7,306 nt of DNA, taken from the NCBI GenBank assembly GCA_027489915.1, contig JAIXZB010000145.1:1-7306 (forward strand), read 5' to 3'. The notes under the pieces were generated by a model. That model had not been told where the DNA came from and did not search any database. It saw only the letters and a program-made list of their open reading frames with translations. The stretch's first letter is position 1. The number at the start of each line of letters is the position of its first letter. This DNA is from Rickettsiales bacterium (lineage in GTDB: Bacteria > Pseudomonadota > Alphaproteobacteria > Rickettsiales > UBA3002). Positions 1 to 5,739 of the stretch are shown in pieces. Position numbers and translations under genes: made by a program.

Positions 1-1896
1 ATCCGCACTGCCCAAAAATACTTTTGCCTTGGGGTGCGGCAGCCCGTGACCAGCACCAAAACAATAAATGCGCGAATGCTCGAGGAACCTACCAACAATG
101 CTCTTCACATTAATGTTATCTGAAAAGCCCTTAATGCCAGGCCGCAACCCACAAATCCCGCGCACTACAAGCTCCACCTGCACACCCGCTTGCGAGGCCG
201 CATAGAGCGCATCAATCGTATCAGGGTCAATCAGCGCATTCAGCTTCAGCCAGATCGCAGCAGGCCTTCCTGCCTGCGCATGTTCAATCTCTTCCCAGAT
301 CATCTGCAGCAATTTACGCCGCATATTTTGCGGTGCCACCAGCAGCTTCGCAAACCGTTTTGGTCTACCATACCCCGTGATATAATTGAATAATAACAAC
401 GCATCGCGGCACAGTTCAGGATTGCACGTAAAAAACGATAAATCCGTATACACTTTTGCCGTCGCAGGGTGATAATTCCCCGTACCAAAATGCGCATAGG
501 ATTTGAGTTTTCCTTCCTGCTTACGCACCACCAGCGAAATTTTCGCATGCGTTTTCAAATGCACAAAGCCGTACACCACCTGTACACCCGCACGCTCCAT
601 ATCACGCGCAAATCGCATATTGGCTTCTTCATCAAACCGCGCTTTGAGTTCCACCAGCGCCGTCACCGACTTACCCGCCTCCGCTGCAGCAATCAACGCC
701 TTCACAATCGGCGAATCGTTACTGGTGCGATACAGTGTTTGCTTAATCGATACCACCATCGGATCAATCGCAGCCTGACGCAAAAACTGCACCACCACAT
801 CAAAACTTTCATACGGGTGATGCACCACTAAATCTTTCGCCTCAATCGCCGCAAAGCAATCGCCATTATAATCATTCACCCGCTCAGGAAAGCGCACTTT
901 GAACGGCACAAATTTCAAATCGTCGCGCGCAAGCGCATACAGCTCGGTGAGCTTTTCTAAACCCACCATGCCTTCCACCATCACCACATCATGCTTATCT
1001 GCAGGCAAATGCTCGAGCATAAAATGCAACAGTTCGTCCGATACACCGTGGCTCACCTTCACCCGCACAAAGCGTCCACGCCTGCGCTCTTGCAGCGCTT
1101 GCTCAAACACCCGCATCAAATCATCGGCCTCGTCTTCAATCTCCAAATCCGAATCACGAATCATCCGAAACAGCGCCGATTCAATACATGAAAACCCTGG
1201 GAATAATTGCTCAATACACAGCGTAATCACATCCTCAATCGGGATGAACTTCACCGCCCGTGCATTCTCCAATTTCACAAAACGTGGCAGCGCCTGCGGC
1301 ATCAGAATCAATGCGGTAAGCGGTTTCTTTTTCTTTAGCGGCTGCAAGCGAAACACCTGCACCATGCCCTGATTGGGAATAAACGGAAATGGGTGCGCAG
1401 GATCCACCGCAATCGGTGTGAGTAGCGGAAAAATATGCTCTTCAAAATAGGTCTTAAGTGTGGCGCGGTCGCGCTCACTCACTTCATCGGGCTTGGCCAC
1501 ATAAATCGCCTCTTCCGCCAGCGCATGCTTCAACTCCAACCAGCAACGCTGCTGCGCCTGCATCAATTCCAGCGCATGCGTATTGATAAGTTTTAATTGT
1601 TCCTTCGGCTTCAGCCCATCCACACTTAGCGCTTGTACCCCATGGCGCGCTTGGTCTTTGAGGCCAGCCACCCGCACCATATAAAATTCGTCCAAATTAT
1701 TTGCCGAAATCGAGAGAAATTTCACCCGCTCAAGCAGTGGCACTTTAGGGTTCTGCGCCTCCTCCATCACACGCGTGTTAAACGCGAGCCACGATAATTC
1801 ACGGTTAATATACCGGTCTGTCGGATGTTCAAACATCGATGCCACCTGTGCATCATTAAGTTCAAAACCAAGGGGCGTGCGTGGAGTTTTTTTCAT
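1..1896 (-). CDS. ppk: Polyphosphate kinase 1 (partial, C-terminus beyond left edge)
   Basis: Polyphosphate kinase 1 reversibly transfers the gamma phosphate of ATP to inorganic polyphosphate chains. The frame is open from ATG at 1896 to the left edge, giving 632 residues; family members are usually about 690-730, so roughly the last 60-100 are missing. Landmarks seen: NRELSWLAFN at residues 31-40 and NNLDEFYMVR at 66-75 (N-terminal/head region), IKQTLYRT with Arg390, VELKARFDEE around 412-421, THAK with His450, and FLEHSRIY with His607. These match E. coli Arg375, Arg405, His435 (the autophosphorylated histidine) and His592 with a constant offset of 15, so the active site is intact. The visible end is GSAD, where the family continues into its last conserved block. 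A purine-rich AAGGAAAG lies directly before the ATG and serves as ribosome binding site, though it is close. No frameshift was found at several points checked. The gene is divergent from the SixA-like gene. Confidence 0.97.
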   Translation of the reverse strand, partial: MKKTPRTPLGFELNDAQVASMFEHPTDRYINRELSWLAFNTRVMEEAQNPKVPLLERVKFLSISANNLDEFYMVRVAGLKDQARHGVQALSVDGLKPKEQLKLINTHALELMQAQQRCWLELKHALAEEAIYVAKPDEVSERDRATLKTYFEEHIFPLLTPIAVDPAHPFPFIPNQGMVQVFRLQPLKKKKPLTALILMPQALPRFVKLENARAVKFIPIEDVITLCIEQLFPGFSCIESALFRMIRDSDLEIEDEADDLMRVFEQALQERRRGRFVRVKVSHGVSDELLHFMLEHLPADKHDVVMVEGMVGLEKLTELYALARDDLKFVPFKVRFPERVNDYNGDCFAAIEAKDLVVHHPYESFDVVVQFLRQAAIDPMVVSIKQTLYRTSNDSPIVKALIAAAEAGKSVTALVELKARFDEEANMRFARDMERAGVQVVYGFVHLKTHAKISLVVRKQEGKLKSYAHFGTGNYHPATAKVYTDLSFFTCNPELCRDALLLFNYITGYGRPKRFAKLLVAPQNMRRKLLQMIWEEIEHAQAGRPAAIWLKLNALIDPDTIDALYAASQAGVQVELVVRGICGLRPGIKGFSDNINVKSIVGRFLEHSRIYCFGAGHGLPHPKAKVFLGSAD

Positions 1897-1938
1897 CTTT
1901 CCTTGCTTTCAAGGGTTAAGTGGCGCTAGGTTTATGTC

Positions 1939-1974
1939 GTCGTTTTACTTTACTTTCTCCCAAAGTGAAACGAC
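1939..1974. repeat. Inverted repeat, 13-bp stem with 10-nt loop
   Basis: The arm at 1939-1951 (GTCGTTTTACTTT) is complementary to 1962-1974 (AAAGTGAAACGAC), with all positions paired except one T/G pair (1946/1967), which would be a G-U wobble in plus-strand RNA. The left arm ends in a tandem ACTTT ACTTT (1947-1956), so the right arm's AAAGT can also pair with the second copy in a shorter hairpin. It lies about 43-78 bp upstream of the ppk ATG and 100 bp upstream of the SixA-like gene. There is no clear T-tract, so a simple terminator is unlikely; an operator or dispersed repeat is possible. Confidence 0.6.
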
Positions 1975-1992
1975 ACAAGTGCGACCGCACGC

Positions 1993-2008
1993 CGCGCATT
2001 GTTGCGCG
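1993..2008. repeat. Short GC hairpin (CGCGCA/TGCGCG)
   Basis: CGCGCA at 1993-1998 and TGCGCG at 2003-2008 are perfect reverse complements around a 4-nt TTGT loop. With ACGCC at 1989-1993 and GGCGT at 2020-2024 it may form a larger, imperfect structure. No function can be assigned. Confidence 0.45.
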
Positions 2009-2019
2009 TAAGCAAGCGT

Positions 2020-2042
2020 GGCGTCTGAACGCCCTTGTTTTT
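2020..2042 (+). terminator. Possible weak hairpin plus T-run upstream of the SixA-like gene
   Basis: GGCGT (2020-2024) pairs with ACGCC (2029-2033) around CTGA, and is followed by CTTGTTTTT (2034-2042). The shape is that of an intrinsic terminator on the plus strand, but the stem is only 5 bp and no plus-strand gene precedes it in the window. If transcription begins further upstream it would act as an attenuator in the leader of the SixA-like gene; it may equally be chance. Confidence 0.2.
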
Positions 2043-2074
2043 ACCGCAGGGAAAAATAAGGTTAAACAAATTAC

Positions 2075-2578
2075 ATGAGCAAACTACTCTACATCCTGCG
2101 TCACGCCAAGGCCGAATTCGCCGCCGATTACGCCGAAGACCACGCCCGCCCCCTCAACCCTCGCGGCAAAAACGATGCAGTGGCATGCGGCAATCACATG
2201 CGAAGCCTTGCAAACCCACCACAGCTTGCCCTGTGCTCCACCGCCACCCGCACCCGCGAAACCTACGATGCGCTAGGGCTCGATATCCCCGTCGCCTATA
2301 GCGATAAACTCTACCTCGCCAATGTGGGTGAATTACTCCACCACATAAACGCACTCCCAGCCGAAATAGACAGCGCCCTCATCGTGGGCCACAATCCCGG
2401 TATGCACGAACTCACCGCCATCCTCACCCACCACGCCGAAAACGATGCCGATACCGAACGCCTACGCGAAAAATTCCCCACTTGTACCCTAGCTACCCTA
2501 AGCTTCACCAAAGACTGGGCAGAAATAACCCCCGACAGCGCCACCCTAAAAGCCCTGCACACTCCCACAAAAGCATAG
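2075..2578 (+). CDS. SixA-like phosphohistidine phosphatase (histidine phosphatase superfamily)
   Basis: This 167-residue protein belongs to the histidine phosphatase (phosphoglycerate-mutase-like) superfamily and resembles the small SixA branch. SixA in E. coli removes phosphate from phosphohistidine in proteins, shown for the HPt domain of ArcB and the nitrogen PTS protein NPr. Seen here: the N-terminal LRHAKAE with nucleophile His10 next to Arg9; RPLNPRGKNDA (25-35), typical of SixA proteins; STATRTRETYDAL (55-67) with the second conserved arginine; and VGHNPGMHEL (104-113) with catalytic His106. There is no signal peptide or membrane segment, so it should be cytoplasmic. The ATG start gives the conserved N-terminal strand at once; a weak AAGG sits 13 nt upstream. 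It is the only plus-strand gene between the response regulator and ppk. A link to either neighbour is inference; the true substrate cannot be read from sequence. Confidence 0.88.
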   Translation: MSKLLYILRHAKAEFAADYAEDHARPLNPRGKNDAVACGNHMRSLANPPQLALCSTATRTRETYDALGLDIPVAYSDKLYLANVGELLHHINALPAEIDSALIVGHNPGMHELTAILTHHAENDADTERLREKFPTCTLATLSFTKDWAEITPDSATLKALHTPTKA

Positions 2579-2588
2579 ATTTGTCCCA

Positions 2589-2708
2589 ACGGGTTGCAGA
2601 GTGGGTCGAATACTAGGAGGGTTCTGTTTTATAAGCGCAGTGTAGCAGCGCTACATGAGCATTATAAAACAGGTTCCGACAGCGTAGGCGATCCGCTATG
2701 CAACCCGT
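2589..2708. repeat. 120-bp long palindromic element in convergent gap
   Basis: The whole gap between the SixA-like gene and the response regulator gene is nearly self-complementary. Outer stem: 2589-2598 (ACGGGTTGCA) pairs perfectly with 2699-2708, and pairing continues through 2608/2689 with one mismatch (2599/2698) and two G-T pairs. Inner stem: 2624-2634 (CTGTTTTATAA) pairs perfectly with 2662-2672. Tip: TGTAGC (2641-2646) pairs with GCTACA (2650-2655) around a 3-nt loop. The segments 2609-2623 and 2673-2688 pair poorly and would form an internal loop. It ends one base short of the response regulator's stop codon. This is far larger than a normal terminator and lacks a clear terminal T-run. 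It could be a mobile palindromic repeat (MITE or REP-like), a bidirectional transcript end, or a structured RNA. I do not recognise the family. Confidence 0.8.
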
Positions 2709-2709
2709 A

Positions 2710-3789
2710 CTAGCCCATTTTGGCGACTAGGGCGTGTAAGGAGGCGATAAGCTCTTTCCCCACCACCTGTCCGGCCTCTTTAATCTGCTGATTAAATATC
2801 ACCTTAATCGCATCGATATGTTTGCGCACTACCAGCATCCTGCTTGCTTCAATTACAGGGTTCTGCTGCATGTACTCCACCAGCATTTTCCCCACAAGCG
2901 TTCCGAGATCATAACCAAAAATGCCCGCCTGCGCTTTAATCGAATAGGCAGCCGTAAGCATCAAATGATGCGCCATCGGATCACCATGCCGCAACACCAT
3001 ATCCTCGTAAGCAGCCTCCAGCTTCTCAATATCATCGCGCGCCCATGACAGAAATTCACTCTCTGCTCCGTGTATAACTTCCTGCGCTTGCGAAACAACC
3101 GCATCGTTCAGAATATCCTGCGCCCGCACACCTTCACCAAGCTGCGCTTTAATCTGCGCGTTAGCGGCAAAAATAGCTGCCTCATTCTCTGCAGCAATCT
3201 GCACCATGCCAGAAAGCCCTGCAAACATAGTATCCACACCGCCAATATCGAGTGGCTTTGCAATCTTAGGTTTGCGTCTGTCGGTTCCCGGCGCAATCGG
3301 CACCTTACGCCTGCGACACGGCCCCACATAACCCGCAGCTTCCACAAACACGCGTGGGTTATCAATCACCTGAATAATGCGGTGCGATAAGGTTTTCGCA
3401 CTGAACGGTTTCACCACAAATTCTGTAATGCCCGAATCACGCGCCTTCTTCACGTCATTAAATTCCGCCTCAGCGGTAAGCATAATAATCGGCACATCGC
3501 GCCGAATCGCCTGATCGCTTGTAAGCCCCCGCACCGTGCGCACAAGGCGTATCCCGCCGCCTCTATCCATGCGTGATTCCGTAATCACAAGCTCAATCCG
3601 TTTGGCCCGCATCTGCATAATGGCATCATCGGGGTTGTCAGCTACAAAAATAGACCGGAAACCAAAACTGAAAAGCACGCGCCTAACAAGCTCTGCTGTG
3701 CGCGTGTCGCTATCAGCAACCAGCACCGCCACCTGAGCAAAACGCTCACGCGGATCACCCTTCACCATTCCACTTGATTGCTTAAACAT
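2710..3789 (-). CDS. Response-regulator-like protein: receiver domain plus degenerate HPt-like C-terminus
   Basis: A 359-residue cytoplasmic protein. Residues 20-143 form a CheY-like receiver: VLVADSD (22-28) with Asp26 at the metal-binding site, MLTA with Thr105 and VKPF with Lys127. The usual phosphoacceptor Asp is replaced: the strand reads LVITESRM, with Glu71 where Asp is expected. Then comes GYVGPCRRRK (153-162), a variant of the Gly-Pro-x-Arg-Arg-Arg linker I associate with alphaproteobacterial receiver proteins, and a basic stretch to about 180. The rest is helical; AYSIKAQAGIFG (281-292) lines up with the HPt motif AHxLKGxAxxxG, with Tyr282 in place of the phosphorylated His. No DNA-binding output domain is visible, so a protein-protein role is likely. 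The ATG at 3789 has AGGG only a few bases upstream; Met8 is an alternative start, and the choice does not affect the domains. It lies 37 bp after hda, in the same direction. Receiver assignment is firm; the HPt reading is inference. Confidence 0.88.
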   Translation of the reverse strand: MFKQSSGMVKGDPRERFAQVAVLVADSDTRTAELVRRVLFSFGFRSIFVADNPDDAIMQMRAKRIELVITESRMDRGGGIRLVRTVRGLTSDQAIRRDVPIIMLTAEAEFNDVKKARDSGITEFVVKPFSAKTLSHRIIQVIDNPRVFVEAAGYVGPCRRRKVPIAPGTDRRKPKIAKPLDIGGVDTMFAGLSGMVQIAAENEAAIFAANAQIKAQLGEGVRAQDILNDAVVSQAQEVIHGAESEFLSWARDDIEKLEAAYEDMVLRHGDPMAHHLMLTAAYSIKAQAGIFGYDLGTLVGKMLVEYMQQNPVIEASRMLVVRKHIDAIKVIFNQQIKEAGQVVGKELIASLHALVAKMG

Positions 3790-3798
3790 CCGCCCTGC

Positions 3799-3826
3799 AA
3801 AAATATGCTGTAATCATAAGATTACA
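3799..3826 (-). terminator. Possible weak terminator or operator between hda and the response regulator gene
   Basis: Reading the minus strand, TGTAATC (3826-3820) pairs perfectly with GATTACA (3815-3809) around a TTAT loop, and a run of five T (3803-3799) follows six bases later. It starts one base past the hda stop codon and ends about 10 bp before the response regulator ATG. The stem is 7 bp and AT-rich, so termination would be partial at best; a dyad operator or chance are alternatives. Confidence 0.3.
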
Positions 3827-4498
3827 CTAACAAAAATCAGCCAGAATGTCACGCACGAAGGGCACAGTAATCGGCTGCTTGCTTTGCAGCGCCTTAGCAT
3901 CAAGCTGAGCCACCATACGCAATACTGCCGCACCCGAACGTTCCGCGCGCTTCACAAGGTAAGCAATCACCTCCTCGCTGGCACGTAACTGGCGATCGGT
4001 GAAGGCTTTAGCAAACAGCACTTCCATTAGCATATCATCAGGCGCGTGCAGCAACACCTCAGGCATCGCCTTAAAGCGTGAAGCCAGATCGGCACGGATT
4101 GTGCTGCGCTGAGCAATGCGTGCACGGGTAGTAATCAGCAATCGCAGCTGCCGCGCCAGCACTTCATTAATCAGTTGCGCCAGCGCCTCCTCCGCCACAA
4201 ACGTATCAGGCAGCTCCAGCACATACGCATCCGCACCTTCAAGCAGCACGTCGGCAAGCTTCTCTCCCAGCTCCAGCACATCTAAAATGCGCGCTGCATG
4301 CACCTGCGCAAACACATGCGCAAGGTGGCTCTTGCCACTTCCCTCAGGGCCACATAGCGCCATTACAGGCGCCACCCACCTCTGCATATCCGAGACAACC
4401 GTGTGCGCATCACGGTTACTATCTGTCACCACAAAATCCTGCGGCGCGTAACTCACTGCATGCGGGAGTGGCAACGTATATTGTGAAACAGCGCTCAA
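3827..4498 (-). CDS. hda: Hda-type DnaA-homologous regulator of replication initiation
   Basis: A 223-residue DnaA-related AAA+ protein without the DNA-binding domain of DnaA, as in Hda/HdaA. Hda binds the DNA-polymerase sliding clamp and stimulates hydrolysis of DnaA-bound ATP, limiting re-initiation. Seen here: QYTLPL at 6-11, a variant of the N-terminal clamp-binding hexapeptide (QLSLPL in E. coli Hda); Walker A GPEGSGKSH (50-58); a Walker B region AYVLELPD (91-98); a sensor I strand LLITTRA (120-126); and DLASRF with the likely arginine finger Arg141. The Walker B lacks an Asp at its usual place, having Glu95-Leu96. Start: TTG at 4498, because an in-frame TGA lies two codons upstream, the nearby ATG at 4505 is in another frame, and only this start keeps the clamp motif. 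An AAGG precedes it by 8 nt. It follows the permease gene by 10 bp, implying cotranscription. Confidence 0.88.
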   Translation of the reverse strand: MSAVSQYTLPLPHAVSYAPQDFVVTDSNRDAHTVVSDMQRWVAPVMALCGPEGSGKSHLAHVFAQVHAARILDVLELGEKLADVLLEGADAYVLELPDTFVAEEALAQLINEVLARQLRLLITTRARIAQRSTIRADLASRFKAMPEVLLHAPDDMLMEVLFAKAFTDRQLRASEEVIAYLVKRAERSGAAVLRMVAQLDAKALQSKQPITVPFVRDILADFC

Positions 4499-4506
4499 GC
4501 GTCATG

Positions 4507-4511
4507 CCTTA
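4507..4511 (-). promoter_or_regulatory. Ribosome binding site for hda overlapping the permease stop codon
   Basis: On the minus strand the permease stop TAA runs into GG, giving TAAGG, with 8 nt to the TTG start of hda. This purine motif supports the TTG start and suggests translational coupling: ribosomes finishing the permease end on the hda initiation site. The match to anti-Shine-Dalgarno is short (AAGG). Confidence 0.4.
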
Positions 4512-5627
4512 CGCGCTTGGAGGATTCTGGCCGTTATAATACGGACTTTGCATGTAATTTGATAAAGCAAACCGCACCAGCACCCCAATCACCGCCGCAA
4601 TCGGTACGGCAAGTAGCACCCCTACAAATCCAAACAGCGCCGCGCCCGATAACATCGCAAACAGCATCCAAAGCGGGTGCAGCCCAACTTTCTCACCCAC
4701 AATTTTTGGCGTCAAAAACTGCTGCTCCATTACCTGCCCTACCAGAAAAATCCCAATCGTTGCATACATCGTCACCCCAAGCCCGCTATCGGCCCACACA
4801 ATGCCAAGCCCAAGCCCCATGGTCAGCACTGTCCCCACATAAGGGATAATGATAAACACGGCCGAAAGCAGTCCAATCACAATCGCAAATGGCACGCTAG
4901 CAATCGACAGCGCAATGCAATAATACACTGCCAAAATCAGCATCACATTGAACTGCCCGCGCAAAAATCCGGCCAGCGTGTCATCAATCGCTGCAATCTG
5001 CGTGCGCACCGTTTGCACATAATCACGCGGCAGCAAACTATCGACTTTCGCCACCATTTTATCCCAATCCCGCAGGCAGTAAAACGATACAATTGGCGTA
5101 ATGAACAGCAGCGAAAGCACGTTCAAAATCGCCCCACTCGATGCCACCACCTTTTTCGCCAAATCCGCAGGCGAGCCAATCAAATCCTGCGATACCTGAT
5201 ACATCGTCTCACGAAACAACGTGGCACTGGTATCCATCTCCACCCCAGGAATCACACCAAGCAGCGAATTGGCACTTTTTCGCACCATCAAATCCACATG
5301 GTCAAACGTATCAGGAAGCGCCGAAACCAGCCCCGCAAACTGCTTGATAAGCAATGGCAAAATCCATAGCAACATGCCAATAATGGAGGCAAATAACAGC
5401 ACCGTAATCAGCGCCGTTGCCGCCGTACGCGAAAACTTCGCACGCTCCAGCCTATCCGCCAGCGGGTCAAACAGGTATGCAAGCAGCATCCCCAGCACAA
5501 ACGGCAGCAAAATCTGCGCAACCTGTCCCAAAAACAGTGCAAATCCAATAATCAGCACCCCCCAAAACACGGCAGAGGATCGTAAAATCATAGGCAACAT
5601 GGCATTTTCTTTATGGTTCTGAGTCAT
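4509..5627 (-). CDS. AI-2E family transporter (PerM/TqsA-type membrane protein)
   Basis: A 372-residue inner-membrane protein of the autoinducer-2 exporter-like (AI-2E/UPF0118) family. Some members export AI-2 (TqsA) or act as sodium/proton antiporters; most have no known substrate, so none is assigned. Hydrophobic segments lie at about 18-52 (two passes), 68-95, 165-185, 226-275 (several), 283-300 and 317-352. A soluble region at about 100-160 follows the third pass, as is usual. Family signatures: FLRGQ (221-225), IIPYVGT (260-266), and PKIVGEKVGLHPLW (307-320) followed by the Gly-rich last helix pair ending in LLAVPIAA. Length is typical. The ATG at 5627 has no clear ribosome binding site; Met10 has a purine-rich AAAGAAAA shortly upstream and is an equally good start. 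A homologue beside hda is common in proteobacteria; here it is upstream of hda with a 9-bp gap. Confidence 0.93.
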   Translation of the reverse strand: MTQNHKENAMLPMILRSSAVFWGVLIIGFALFLGQVAQILLPFVLGMLLAYLFDPLADRLERAKFSRTAATALITVLLFASIIGMLLWILPLLIKQFAGLVSALPDTFDHVDLMVRKSANSLLGVIPGVEMDTSATLFRETMYQVSQDLIGSPADLAKKVVASSGAILNVLSLLFITPIVSFYCLRDWDKMVAKVDSLLPRDYVQTVRTQIAAIDDTLAGFLRGQFNVMLILAVYYCIALSIASVPFAIVIGLLSAVFIIIPYVGTVLTMGLGLGIVWADSGLGVTMYATIGIFLVGQVMEQQFLTPKIVGEKVGLHPLWMLFAMLSGAALFGFVGVLLAVPIAAVIGVLVRFALSNYMQSPYYNGQNPPSA

Positions 5628-5739
5628 AAAACAAGGCTTTAGCAGGTTTTACAACCGCCCGCCACGCCAAAAAAGCTGTAACCCAATTTTAATCTTTAGC
5701 CATTACACTTTAAAAACACACAAACCAATACGAGGATGC

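Larger units (their letters stand above)
1897..2074. other. Divergent intergenic region between ppk and the SixA-like gene
   Basis: This 178-bp gap must hold the start signals for both ppk (leftward) and the SixA-like gene (rightward). I see no convincing -35/-10 pair. It is rich in inverted repeats: a 13-bp stem at 1939-1974, a 6-bp GC stem at 1993-2008 and a 5-bp stem at 2020-2033 followed by T-rich sequence. ACGCC at 1989-1993 could also pair with GGCGT at 2020-2024, which would enclose the 1994-2008 hairpin. The concentration of pairing in so short a gap could be an RNA leader, a regulatory site or a degraded repeat element. Confidence 0.6.

Noticed and set aside
469..1372. Several plus-strand open frames opposite ppk
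   Set aside because: The opposite strand carries continuous, highly conserved polyphosphate kinase; the plus-strand products are low-complexity Ser/Thr/His/Arg-rich without motifs.
1989..2033. Hairpin cluster considered as a tRNA
   Set aside because: There is no T-loop GTTCGA-like box, no 7-bp acceptor stem and the length is too short.
2035..2301. 88-codon frame overlapping the SixA-like gene start
   Set aside because: It is a +1 shadow of the SixA-like gene, extremely Arg/Pro-rich and motif-free.
4116..4451. 111-codon Ser/Ala-rich frame opposite hda
   Set aside because: Antisense to hda with its Walker A and clamp motifs; composition is a complement artefact.
4677..5369. 230-codon plus-strand open frame opposite the permease
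   Set aside because: It is antisense to a well-supported membrane protein gene; its translation is rich in His, Gln and Arg with no domain, as expected of a shadow frame.
5628..5739. Promoters in the divergent gap between the permease and the EreA/ChaN-like gene
   Set aside because: TACACT at 5704-5709 and a weak TTGTAA/TTTTAT pair towards the permease were considered, but neither has both boxes well matched, so no promoter is called.
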